NCBI GenBank assembly: GCA_030549775.1
Contig: CM060171.1
Span: 57,780,360 to 57,844,359, forward strand
DNA length: 64,000 nt
Origin: Tamarix chinensis
Taxonomy: Eukaryota; Streptophyta; Magnoliopsida; Caryophyllales; Tamaricaceae
Reading direction: 5' to 3'
In this document: positions 1 through 10,054 of the stretch, one piece after another
How the letters are laid out: each line of letters starts with the position of its first letter
How positions within the stretch are numbered: position 1 is the first letter of the stretch
Made by a program: the position numbers and the translations under genes
Notes under the pieces: generated by a model
Told to the model about the DNA's origin: nothing
The model's database searches: none
What the model saw: the letters and a program-made list of their open reading frames with translations, nothing else

Positions 1-1094
1 GCCTAAGGTTTTAAATTCAAGTATTGCTTTATGAATACAATTTTCTTTGACCTTGTTTGAGCTTATAGAATTTGGTACAATTTGTGAGCATTTGTTAGCT
101 TGAGTTGGTAGCTTGCCTTAAATTTCTTACTGGAACTATTTCTATGCCTTATATGTATTGTGCTACCTCCATGTAAACTACTTTTGTAGCCATAGGTCAA
201 ACATTGTCTGTTATGGTTTGAGTTGGTAGTTCCCCTTAAATTTCTTAGTAGAACCTTTTAGGATTTTGATGGTCATAAGTCAATGACTTGAGCATTTTAA
301 GGATACGGTTAGAGCCTACATTGACCTGCAGATTCAGTGTGAGGAGGCTTTGCAACCATCGCTACCACCTTCTTTTTTGATGCCACCTCTAGAGGATTCT
401 CTTCATAGGGTTTCTCATCACCACCAACTGATCATTGAGGGTTAGGAAGACTCAAATATTTTAGAATAGTAGTTGAGGGACTTTGAGAAGATCTTCATAG
501 GGTTTTCTTGAGGGTAAGCGAGTAGACATTGGAGTGTTACACTTGTGGGGTCATGTTGATGAATGGTGGAGAGGTCACTAGTGGATGGGAGCTACTATGG
601 ATTAGTGGAGGCATTCGTGGATATCTTATGGCATGTTTCTACCCTACTTATTTGAGGATGGCGAAGTACGATAAGTTCATGGTTGTGCATCAACATATGT
701 CAGTAGTGGAGGGGTACTAAAACCACCACCTAGATCTTATCTTTTTTTGCTAAAGAGCTCAATGCATATGAGAGAATAAACGTTCACCATTTTTAGTCAG
801 GCTGAGTTTGAGACTTCAAAAGATGCTTGTGGGGACTCTTGCATAGGATTTATAAAACATATATGACAATGACTTGGAGTTATCTTTGATTGTATAGTCT
901 CATAGTGCCCAATTAGAGGAAAAGTGGAGGTTTCAAGGTATTTAGTGACATGATGGAGAGAAGAAATTTCAAACGTTAAGAAATCATCAATCAAGGTCTA
1001 TACCTCACTATGTAATGCAACTAAGCTAGCTGACAATCAAACACTTCATATGTTAGTGGTGCGGAATGGCATATTATGTTGGCAGTTGGTTCAA

Positions 1095-1136
1095 TGTCAT
1101 GGTTGTGATGGGATAAGGCATCATTGATTTGAGTGT
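1095..1136 (+). pseudogene. Gag CCHC zinc knuckle remnant
   Basis: The translated 14 residues fit CX2CX4HX4C (Cys, Cys, His, Cys at codons 1, 4, 9 and 14), the nucleic-acid-binding knuckle of retroelement Gag. Codon 11 is a TGA stop, so the knuckle is inactive. It sits between the decayed gag and the protease, as expected. Confidence 0.6.
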
Positions 1137-1411
1137 CATGTCATTGAGGTTAGTGTCTTGTAAAGGCATGCATGTTCGTAGGCTACTACGGATCAAACGC
1201 TACCAACTCAGTGAGCTTACCCGACAAATAATGGAACTAGTAGGATCGATGAATGGCATAGGATTCATAGACCTTGTGCTTTTCAACTAGGTTAGGGTTC
1301 AAGTAGTGTTGTAGGACCATCTCTAGGCAATCGCCTAAATGTGACAAGTTAAATGAAGGATGACAAGAAGGAAGATGTTGAGATGGGTATGTTTACCTTT
1401 TCTTCTTTTCT

Positions 1412-1709
1412 AGAATGATTACTTTTTAACTCAGGTGCTTTACATTCTTTTGTGTCTACTACTTTCATAACTAGAGCAATTATGGTTCCCTCTTACATGA
1501 TAGAGACTTTTGTTGTTCTCCCTTTTGGGAAAGACTTCCATGTACTAAGCTGTATAGATGTGGCCTCAGTCATTAGAAAAATTGAACTTTTGTTATACCT
1601 CTTACAAATTGAGCTTCGCAATTTCGACATAATCCTTGGAAAGGATATTCTCTCTAGATATCGGCCAATGATCGATTGTACACAAAAGCCTATGGATCTA
1701 AAGGGTTAA
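1412..1709 (+). pseudogene. Gypsy retropepsin-like protease remnant
   Basis: This is the aspartic protease domain that would mature the gypsy polyprotein. The open stretch contains NSGALHSFVS where the family has a D-S/T-G-A active site, so the catalytic Asp has become Asn. The downstream ILGKDILSRYRPMIDC matches the usual ILGxDWL..Y...IDC block near the C-terminus of the plant gypsy protease. The Asp loss plus surrounding stops make it a pseudogene. It lies between the zinc knuckle and the RT, which is the normal place. Confidence 0.85.
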
Positions 1710-1854
1710 TAGGGTGTTAGGGTCTCTTTTCGGAGATGCAATCCAAGATCCTCGATGAGCATGAGGTTCATAGTTATGCTAGGTATGTTGGTAAGGAAAA
1801 GGTAACCACCCAACCTATGCACTTTTCAAGATTTAGAGAGTAAGGAGATGCCAT

Positions 1855-2560
1855 TCGAGGATATCCTAGTGTTAGAAGAATTTCTAGACATCTTTACCAA
1901 TGAGATCTTGGGCATGTTTTTAGTGCATGAGATATACTTCACCATAGACCATGTACCAAGGACAAAGCCTATGTCTAGGAAACCCTATTACATGGCATAG
2001 ACTGAAACGTTCAAGTTACACATTTAGTTGGAGGAGTTATTAGAGAAGGGACACATTAGGCCAAGTGCAATGCTTTTTGTTAGGAAGAAGTTTGGTGGGT
2101 TCGGATTTTCCATCGATTAGAAAATATTAAACCAAGTTAAGGTGAAAATTGTTATCCTTTACCCCAAATCAATGACTTATTCGATTAGCTACATGAGGCT
2201 ACACTATTTTTGAAGATAGATCTCAGATTAGTGTATCATCGGTTGAGGATTGCAAAGAGGGACAAAGCAGAGACAACCTTTAAGATGAGGTACGTCCATA
2301 ATGAGTTTATTGTGATATCATTTGGACTCATGAATGCACTAGAGACATTCATGGCAATCATGGATCTCATCTTTCAACAACACCTCAATGACTTTGTCAC
2401 ACTTTTCATTCATGACATCTTGATTTACTCTAGGAATCAAGGGGAGCACGAGAAGCTTTTGTGGTAGATGTTGGCATTGTTGAAACACATCAGATATATG
2501 CCAAACTCTCAAAGTGTGAGTATAAGTTCGATGAAGTAGCTTTCCCTGGACATGTTATTT
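1855..2560 (+). pseudogene. Gypsy reverse transcriptase remnant
   Basis: The reverse transcriptase palm and fingers are recognisable in pieces. VLEEFLDIFTNE and PYYMA occur at the start, then KIDLRLVYHRLRI (matching KIDLRSGYHQLRI, first catalytic Asp kept). The palm motif reads FIHDILIYS, where the family has FIDDILVYS. The first Asp of the YxDD-type pair is therefore His, which should abolish polymerase activity. There are in-frame stops around 2000, 2030 and 2120. The longest open piece is 2210..2467. Confidence 0.9.
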
Positions 2561-2598
2561 TGAAGGATAGTGTGTCTATGGATCCTTTAAAGATTTGA

Positions 2599-3190
2599 GT
2601 GGTACCAAAGTGGTTAGCGCTAACAAATGTCAAGGAGATACACTGTTTACTAGGGCTAAAAGGATACTATATGTGTTTCGACCATGATTTTTCAAGGATT
2701 GCTCATACTTCTACAATAAAGTTGAAGAAAACAACACAATTTCATTGGGATGATAAGTATGTTGAGGCATTTGAGGAGCTTAAGAGGAGGTTAACTTCAA
2801 CTCCAATGCTTAACTTGTCATCGAATATGTAGGGATTTGATGTGTATAGTGATGTATTCAAGAATGGTGTAGGTTGTGTGCTAATCCAACATGGGAGTGT
2901 AGTGGCCTATGTTTTGTACCAATTGTGGGAGCATGTGTAGTAACACACGACCTTGAGCTAGCCATTGTGGTTTTCACCTTGAAGATCTAGAGACATTAAT
3001 TATATAGAGTGTAGTGTCGGTTCTTCATAGACCATAAGAGTCTTATGTACATCTTCAGTCTGTGACAGATGAACATGAGATATTTGAGGTAACTAGCGTT
3101 GGTCTAGTAATATGTTTTAGAGTTGGACCACCATGATAATAAAGCTAGTGTCATATCAAATGCTATCAATGGGAAGAATTTGCACAATCT
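2599..3190 (+). pseudogene. Gypsy RT connection and RNase H remnant
   Basis: The open stretch 2599..2832 carries the connection region (VKEIHCLLGLKGYY, FSRIAHTSTIKLKK, FHWDDKYVEAFEELKRRL), matching the FLGLxGYYRRF..F..W...C..AF..LK signature of plant gypsy elements. RNase H follows with YSDVFKNGVGCVLIQ (Asp kept). A shifted frame then shows THDLELAIVVFTLKI, the usual helix with its acidic residue. Frameshifts and stops after 2830 break the domain. Confidence 0.85.
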
Positions 3191-3539
3191 TGGTTCTCTG
3201 GTCGTTTCAAATTGCATTTGGCAAGCGCTTGAGGATATAGTCATAAAGATTATTAGGTTGGGGATCTTCAAATGAGGGTGAGCACTCTCATTATCACACC
3301 AACAATATTCAATTAAATTTGAGCTACTCGACCAAGAAATGTTAGTATCGAGAGGATCAATTTAACTATAGCAAAGGGCCAAGCAATAGGATTTCAAATT
3401 TTTGAGGATGTTAGTATCTGTTTCCAAGGTAAATGGAGTGTTCCAAAGAGCTCTGGAGAGCTTAAGAGGAGTATAACCATATGCCATAATCAATCCATCA
3501 TAGAGGGAATTAGTTATACAAGAAGCTAAAGTAGATCTA

Positions 3540-3790
3540 TAAGTGGCCTCATATGAAGTTGGATGTTGCAAACTTTGTAGCTAGGTTCTTTACTATTCAA
3601 AAAGTCAAGATCAAGAACAAGTGTCCAATAGGATTGGTTCAGCCCTTGGAGGAATCTAAGTGGAAGTGGTACACTGTGTCAATGGACTTTGTGGTTGGGT
3701 TACCGACGACTCGTAGTGTTTTAGATTTGATTTGGGTTGTAGTTCACTGATTAACCAAGTCGATAGCACTTATACTAATGAAGTTGACCT
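3540..3790 (+). pseudogene. Gypsy integrase N-terminal remnant
   Basis: The translation MKLDVANFVARFFTIQKVK followed by PLEESKWKWYTVSMDFVVGLPTT matches the zinc-binding end and first catalytic Asp (MDFVxGLP) of gypsy integrase. The two zinc-binding Cys of the expected CxTCQ motif are replaced (FFTIQ). The core breaks off after LTKSIAL at about 3790, so the second Asp and the Glu are missing. Confidence 0.85.
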
Positions 3791-3827
3791 AGAGTATGGA
3801 GCAAAAGGCTAGTGCTTATTGGAACCA

Positions 3828-4720
3828 AAAGAGTGAAAGGAATTCAAATGCAAGCTTGTAGTGGAGAGGAAATAGCACAAGTTCTTGAGGGATGAGATAT
3901 TTCAGAGGCTAAAATAAATGTTAGAAGAAGGGGTGATTAGAGTTATTTATAGCCAAGAAATCTTTTTAGGAACAAGTGAGGTTATGCAATATATCAAAAA
4001 TCATAATTTTACCATTAAAATATGAGTTGAATTGGTATATTTATCAAGAATAGGTTTACTTCTATATTAGAGCTCAAATGGTATTTTTTTTAGAACACGG
4101 GTCAATTTTGCTAAGAGATTATCGAACATAGAAAGGGATATAGAAGAATAGTGTTAGAACGAGTTTGCAAGATGAGAAGCTACAGTCTGGAGTTTAAGCA
4201 TACTTCCAAAGGTGTGGAGAAGAGAAGGGAAGAAGAGGATAAAAGTGAGGTCATCCTCCCCCTCAACTGTCACAATCGAGCCCTTAAATATGTTCATGGT
4301 AGTAACTAAAGATAAATAAATGATTAAAAAAGGGTTCAGAATAACTCAATAATTAGTTTTGATTTAGATTATCAAAGTTTCATTTTAATACAGTATATTT
4401 TTGAGAAAATTGAGCTTTGAAAAGTACTTATCCAGACCAACTAGTCGATTCATTTGGCTAGATAGTTGATTACTTTCCCAAACAAGTTAATCAATTCAAT
4501 CAAATGAAACCCTTTTACTAAAATGATGAACTATTTAATCATTTCATAGAACCAATCAATTAGTGGGCCTAGAAACTTATCTTTCTTAATTTTCCAAACT
4601 TTACACAAATTCATTTTTACCTCAAACCTAATTATTGTTCCAAATTGAGATTGAACTTTATCAAATTTTATTGAACACTTTTCCCATTTTATAAATCTTA
4701 CAAAAATACGGGGTATTACA
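3828..4720 (-). mobile_element. Partial LTR (3' LTR of the 4721..7635 element)
   Basis: Read on the minus strand, the LTR begins TGTAATACCCC at 4720, next to the internal region of the chromodomain gypsy element. It continues leftward to about 3828, where the + strand gypsy remnant takes over. The stretch 3828..4310 closely resembles 12445..12935, another LTR of this family. The motif TAGTCGATTCATTTGG and relatives near 4440..4560 recur in the other family members. The left (3') portion of the LTR is missing. Confidence 0.7.
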
Positions 4721-4879
4721 GCATTACCCCATTAAAAAGGTTGTGTATGTGAAGCTTATTGATCAAGATCCAAACACATTATACAATCCACAACAGTTCA
4801 CACATTACATTCAACAAAGCAAAAGGGCTTACCACCCCCTTAAACTAAAATATCACACCAACATATATCACACTAATAG

Positions 4880-5291
4880 AAAAACTCTAGGCATTTCACT
4901 TGAATCTCCTCCTCGACCTCCCAAGTGGCCTCCTCAGCACCATGTCGTATCTAAAGGACCTTTACTAGTGGTACATTCTAGTTCGCGTAGCTTGGGTCTA
5001 TGTATGCAAAATGCTTATTGGTTGTTATTTGTAAGTTAGAGACTCATCAAACTTTAATGAATCCACATGGATGACATGCGAAGGATCTGCAATGTACTTC
5101 CTTAAATAGGATATGTGCAAGACATTATGCATAGGAAAAAATTCCACTGGTAGGGCTAAATGATAAGAAACCTTTTCGAATCGATCTATGATCTCGTATA
5201 GTTTAATGTACCTTGGACTAAACTTACCCTTTATACCTAACCTTATTACTCCCTTGGTTGGAGAGACCCTCAAAATTATTCTATCACCCAC
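4880..5291 (-). pseudogene. Integrase C-terminus and chromodomain remnant
   Basis: The open stretch 5025..5291 (minus) reads VGDRIILRVSP-like, GKFSPRYI, YHLALPVEFFPMHNVLHISYLRKYIADPSHVI. This is the integrase C-terminal GPY/F-type module that precedes the chromodomain in plant chromoviruses. Further 3' a shifted frame reads EEATWEVEEEIQVK, the end of the chromodomain (consensus EEATWE.E..). In intact elements this domain is thought to steer insertion to particular chromatin. Here stops and frameshifts separate the two halves. Confidence 0.85.
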
Positions 5292-5372
5292 ATCATAACC
5301 ATCAATTCATTTTCTAAAATCTACTTAACTCTTTTTCCAATCCTAGGTTTCCCTCATATATAAGTGAATTAG

Positions 5373-5680
5373 TCAAATATGCCTCGTCATCTCCTTTATC
5401 ATCTCTATTCCCAACACAATCATCTCCTTAGTATCACTCAAAAATAAGGGACTATGATACTTCCTCCCACTCAAGGCCTCAAAAGCAGCCATATTGATAA
5501 TTTCATGGTAACTATTATTGAAGGAGAACTCGATCAAGTCTAGGAAGTCCTCCCAACTATGCCCAAAATCCAACATACATGCCTAAAGCATTTCCTATAA
5601 GGTCTAAATGGCCTTTTCTGTCCGACCATCCACAGCTTGGTGAAAAGTAGTACTTATCTTCATCTTAGTCCCAAAAGTAG
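5373..5680 (-). pseudogene. Gypsy integrase core remnant
   Basis: Minus-strand translation gives STTFHQAVDGRTEKAI (family STAFHPQTDGQSERTI, catalytic Glu kept). It continues into MLDFGHSWEDFLDLIEFSFNNSYH and AFEALSGRKYHSPL, matching DFGGSWD.HLPL.EFAYNNSY and the YGRKCRSP block. Further upstream (5680..6100) integrase-like residues can still be traced, but with many stops. Confidence 0.85.
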
Positions 5681-6479
5681 CTTGCAACTTTTTCCAAAAG
5701 TGTAACAAGAATCTAGTCTGACATAATGCCTCTAAGGACCCCATGTAGTCACAAATTGTGCTTTCTTTAAGCATTGGCAAACTACTCCATACTCCATATC
5801 ATCTTCATTGGTATGAACACTACCACATTAGTTAGGTAATCCTAAATAACCCAAATGGAAACAAATCCACTAAGATTCTTCGGAAGATCTAACCAAATTC
5901 CATAAATTTTGTCCTGCTTTCCCTTTGGAACTTATAGTGCTTGTACCAACCTTGCTAGTCTCTTATGCTCATTCATGACCTTCTAATTAGTCAAACATTA
6001 GGCAACAACCTCCCACTTCATATGGGTCCACCAATATACCTTCTTCAAATCCTTATACAACTAATCTTCTCATGGATGGATGTAATAAGGAGTACAATGA
6101 CCATCGTCTAGGATTTTCCTTTTGAGTTGAACACATCACCATGGTATACACCAGCTACCATGGTATCTGTCACTACCATCCTCTTGGAGCTTAAACCATT
6201 TGGCCCTACATTCTTTAATGCCCTCCTTCATCCTCTTGAGCCTAATATCACAAATTTAACTAAATCAAAGGTGTAATGGTGAGTGTACTCATCCTTGCTT
6301 CCAAATTGCCAGTGATGATCAACTTGATATCAATTTCTGTGAGCTCTAGACACAAATGATCTAATAACAAGATCGTGATCAAGGATTATAACATCTTCCT
6401 ACTAATTTCATCCACCACCACAATAGCCATAATCTCATGGTAGGTCAACTCTAAGTTATCATCCTTGACCAATTCCTAC

Positions 6480-6990
6480 CATCGACATTGTCTCAAGCTT
6501 ACCTCTCATTGGGTGAAAGTGTACTTGAGGCTCTCATGGTTGGTGTAGTACTTGTGTTGAACACCATAGGGGTAATGCCTCTAAATTCTAAGGGAGGACA
6601 TCACCATGGCATAGTCTAAATCATGTGTTGAGTAGTTTTACTCATGGTTCTTCAATTGTCAAAAAGCATACACAACCATTATCCCATGTTGCATCAACAT
6701 GCAACCTAACCATGCTTAGAAGTGTCATTGTATACTTCAAAACCATCTAATCCACTTGGTAGCATAAGCACTAGGGGTATTCATATGCCTATTCAACTCC
6801 CTAAAAGCTTCACCACACTTCTCATCCCAATAAAATTCTGTATCCTTATTGAGAAAATTGGTCAATGGATGAGCTATCTTGGATAATTCCATGACAAACT
6901 TACGGTAGTAATCGACCAACCATAGAAAATTGTGCACCTCCTTGACTAAAGTTTGTGCAAGCAACTCGAAAATTAGTCAAACCTTGGAAG
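6480..6990 (-). pseudogene. Gypsy connection and RNase H remnant
   Basis: The open stretch 6737..6964 (minus) reads VKEVHNFLWLVDYYRKF, LSKIAHPLTNFL, FYWDEKCGEAF, the connection between RT and RNase H. Downstream (about 6500..6600) NHESLKYTFTQ matches the DHKSLKY.F.Q block of RNase H. RT fragments continue rightward to about 7200 (EHPNIIERW-like, FLENVILKDRVMVDPSKV-like). Confidence 0.8.
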
Positions 6991-7620
6991 GATCCACCAT
7001 TACTCTATCCTTCAAAATTACATTCTCAAGGAAAGCCACTTGATCTAGACAAGACTCACACTTCAAAAGCTTGGTATATAACTAGTGTGTCATTAATAAT
7101 GCCAAGATCCCCAAGTCTTCAACCCATCTTTCAATGATGTTCGGGTGCTCCTCACCCTCAAAGATTAGTGGGTGATGATGACCGACCCTCTTGAGCCAAA
7201 CCTCTAAAACGGGTGCGGGTAAGGGTACCGATGGCAGATATGGTGCTCAAATAAGGCCTTCCATGTAAGCATCAATAGCCTCCATAAATGCCTCAATACA
7301 CTCGCAATGGCATTTGGCGGCCATCTATCCTAAAGAATAGGATTAATAAAAAAATAACTAATATATCAAGTACTAAGACTCATAAACGAATCACCACAAA
7401 GGATCTCTATACCACATTCCTAACCCACTCTCACTAAAAGACATTCTAAGATTGAAAATACTTGATATTTTGGTTAAATACTCAAATAGTTGTAAAATCA
7501 TTAAAAATCAACATGTGGTATGAGTTAAAAGTACTTTGAAATGAAACACCTATGAGAAAATACTCTAACACTAACCTGTGGTTTGAGACAAAAATATTAT
7601 ATATGAGATCAAAAAATCAA

Positions 7621-7632
7621 GCTCTAATACCA
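7621..7632 (-). other. Primer-binding site (tRNA-iMet type)
   Basis: The minus strand reads TGTTACA (LTR end), AGT, then TGGTATTAGAGC. This matches the plant initiator-Met tRNA primer-binding sequence TGGTATCAGAGC with one change. It fixes the 5' LTR boundary at 7636 and the element's orientation. Confidence 0.85.
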
Positions 7633-7635
7633 ACT

Positions 7636-8725
7636 TGTAACACCTCCATTTTTTACTACAAAAAAATTTCCTTTTAAAATATTACGAAAGTGAAATATAA
7701 CTAAATGCACCTAATAAAAATAGGAAGCTACCACTACACCTAGCAAATGATAGGCAACAGCCGCCCATCCTATGTTAAATATAAGTATAAGAAACCAAAA
7801 AAATCAAAATAAAAGTAGATGGCGTAAGAAAACCCATATATAGATACTAAAAAAATGTTTATAAAATAGCACATCGACGGTTGCTAAAATATTAAAGTAC
7901 ATGAAAGAAGTTTCAACCAAGATATATAACTACAATGGCAAAAAATAATGGTAGCATGTAGCCCAAACCCTAATCCATTAAAGACCAAACAACGGTCTCA
8001 ACATATCCACACTCTTAATCCTTAAGCCCAAAGTGATGTTGACACACTACAGGCCATCCCCCAAAACCTCTACATGGTCTTCTACTCATGGATATAAAAA
8101 GGTGATCGAAAAAAAGGGCACATCAGTACGTTTCATACTAAATAAGCAAAGTTACCTCCTTAATAGGACTCGCAAGCATACATGGCCCTAACATAATATG
8201 GAGATCATACTAAATGTATACTATGCTTATGCTATACAATTAGACATACATTCTCTATTATAGTCATATATTGCATCAAAACTTCATGCCATACAAGACT
8301 TAGACAAACCAATATTCATCATGCTTATCAAAATAACATAAACATCATAGATAGCAACATACAATTTACTAAGCAAGTTATTCAAACAACTATTAGGATT
8401 TATTCTATGCATACATATATTTTTCCATTGGTTAAATTTCCCAGCTTAAATAATCCATTAGGTCATTTATTTATAAAACATTAGTTCTCTATCCTACTCT
8501 TTTCCCTTTTTTTTTACCTAAATCATTTTTCTTATTCTTATAGAGCGATGGACTATATATCACCCCATTATCTCACATACCTTGGAAGCCTATCAAAACT
8601 AGAGGACATAAAGTAAAACCAAAGCTAAGTAACCACCAACTGATATAAAGTCCACTAAGGCTAAAAAAAGCCTAGGTGATAAGACCCTTAAGTATTGATA
8701 CCCCCTAATCCATGATTGATGTCAA
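7636..8725 (-). mobile_element. Partial LTR (5' LTR of the 4721..7635 element)
   Basis: The LTR's 3' end (minus strand ...GGTGTTACA) abuts the primer-binding site. It extends right to about 8725, where copia-type sequence starts, so its 5' part is lost. The block with TAAGTATTGATACCCCC near 8690 is the reverse complement of part of the LTR at 25283..26438. Confidence 0.75.
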
Positions 8726-8879
8726 ATCAATTAAAGTATAATGCATGCTTGAGTGTAATTGATGATGATGATGGTTGTGGTAGAAGAACATTGCACTTGG
8801 TAAGATGTATTTATTAAAAAAAAAACTTGGTAGAAAAGGCCTAGGGTGTGGTCTTCTAAAGATGAATTTTGCAAACTAT

Positions 8880-9510
8880 TGATCATGTGATGCATATCAG
8901 CAAGGAAAAAAACATAGGGTTTCATTAAAAACTAAGATTGTTTTGACTAAATCTCAACCACTTGAGTTGTTACATATGGATCTATTCAGGCCTATTAGGA
9001 CCCATAGTAAGGGTGGTTATAGATACGTTCTTGTCATCATGGATGATTACTCACATTATATATTGATATTATTTCTTTCTACTAAAGATGATGCTTTTAA
9101 CACTTTTTCTTGTGCTTGATTAGAAAATCCACGAAGAAAATGGACAATGATTCATGCTGATCATAACAAAGAATTTGAGAATGCCACCTTCATGGTTTTA
9201 TACAATAAAAATGGCATTACTCACAACTACTTGGCACTAAGGACACCATAACAAAATGGTGTGGTGGAAAAGAAGAATAGAACCATGGAGGAGGTTGTAA
9301 GAATCATGTTATGTAACTCCAAACATCCAATATAATTTTAGGTAAAGCCATTTCCACCTTAAACTATATAATGAATAGAGTACTAATTCATGCTACCTTG
9401 AAGAAGACTCCCTATGAACTCTACAAAGGTAAGAAACCAAATGTGGGTTATTTCCACACATTTGGCTACAAATGTTTTGTCATTAATAATAGAAAAGGGC
9501 AATTTGGGTA
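8880..9510 (+). pseudogene. Copia integrase remnant
   Basis: The translation CDAYQQGKKHRVSLK matches the end of the GAG-pre-integrase region (C.AC..GK..R..F). The core follows with ELLHMDLFRPIRT (Asp 1), GGYRYVLVIMDDYSHY, IHADHNKEFEN (Asp 2) and QNGVVEKKNRTMEEVVRIML (Glu). All three DDE acidic residues are still visible. Stops at several points (near 9120, 9250 and 9340) and small frameshifts destroy the frame. Later codons (TLKKTPYELYKGKKP-like) fit the C-terminal part. Confidence 0.9.
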
Positions 9511-9839
9511 AGTTTGACTCTAAATCTGATGAAAGTATCTTCATTATCTACTTGTTATATAGTAAGGCTTACTAAATCTACATAAAATGATCAATGTTGG
9601 TTGAATAATCCATGCATTTTTCTTTTGATGAATCTTACTTAAGTATGCTAAGTAACTAAGATCAAGAAGTAGGTCCTTCCATCCAAGATGTGAGCTTATT
9701 GGAAAATGATGACAAGCATAAGCAAGAAGAAGAGAATGATAAATAGTCTCCAATTGATCAACAAGAAGATGAAGTGAAAAGGAATATTCCTGGAGTATGA
9801 AAGTATGCATATGCACATTCTCAACAACTCATCATTGAT

Positions 9840-10050
9840 GATATAACAAGAGTAGTAATAATGAGATACACACTAGGTAACATTAGCAATCATTTAGAAT
9901 TTCTATCTAACAAGGAACCTAAATCTCACTTGCATGCCATGAATGATGAAAATTAGATCATAGCAAATTAAGACGAGCTTAACTAGTTGGAGAAAAATCC
10001 ATTTTAGTTATTAGTCCATTTGCCAGCTAAAAGGCCTATCATTAGGACTA
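9840..10050 (+). pseudogene. Copia reverse transcriptase start, truncated
   Basis: The residues KEPKSHLHAMNDEN.IIAN.DELN.LEKNPF.LLV...RPIIRTKC match the family start EP....A..D..W..AM..EL..L..N.TW.LV..P.....IG.KWVFK. The frame has three stop codons and is then cut at 10055 by the LTR. Confidence 0.8.
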
Positions 10051-10054
10051 AATG

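Larger units (their letters stand above)
1..3790 (+). mobile_element. Decayed Ty3/gypsy retrotransposon, internal region
   Basis: Pol-like translations appear in the standard gypsy order on the + strand: gag zinc knuckle (~1095), aspartic protease (~1412), reverse transcriptase (~1855), RNase H (~2830) and integrase (~3540). Every domain is broken by stops and frameshifts, so nothing is functional. The gag part (1..1090) is too decayed to align by eye apart from the knuckle. No LTR is seen on the left, so the element runs off the window. On the right the integrase stops soon after the start of its core, and LTR sequence of a different, minus-strand element follows from about 3828. The order of domains (integrase last) is what assigns it to gypsy rather than copia. 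Confidence 0.9.
4721..7635 (-). mobile_element. Minus-strand chromodomain gypsy element, internal region
   Basis: Read on the minus strand from 7635 down, the order is primer-binding site, short gag-like remainder, RT end and connection, RNase H, integrase core, integrase C-terminus and chromodomain, then the LTR start at 4720. The chromodomain (around 4880..5000) identifies a chromovirus, probably of the Tekay/Del group. About 2.9 kb remains of a region normally 4 to 6 kb, so most of gag, protease and RT is deleted. Stops and frameshifts run throughout. Confidence 0.85.
8725..10054 (+). mobile_element. Ty1/copia retrotransposon fragment
   Basis: Translations on the + strand give copia integrase followed by the start of the RT, the copia order. 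The left edge abuts a gypsy LTR. The right edge is cut by another LTR at 10055, just after the RT motif that normally continues into KWVFK.K. No copia LTRs are visible. The element was probably opened by the LTR now at 10055, but no resumption of copia sequence is found past 12950. Confidence 0.85.

Noticed and set aside
10050..10054. AAATG as a target duplication for the LTR at 10055
   Set aside because: No right-hand LTR terminus or second AAATG next to one could be located, because the LTR is truncated near 12950.
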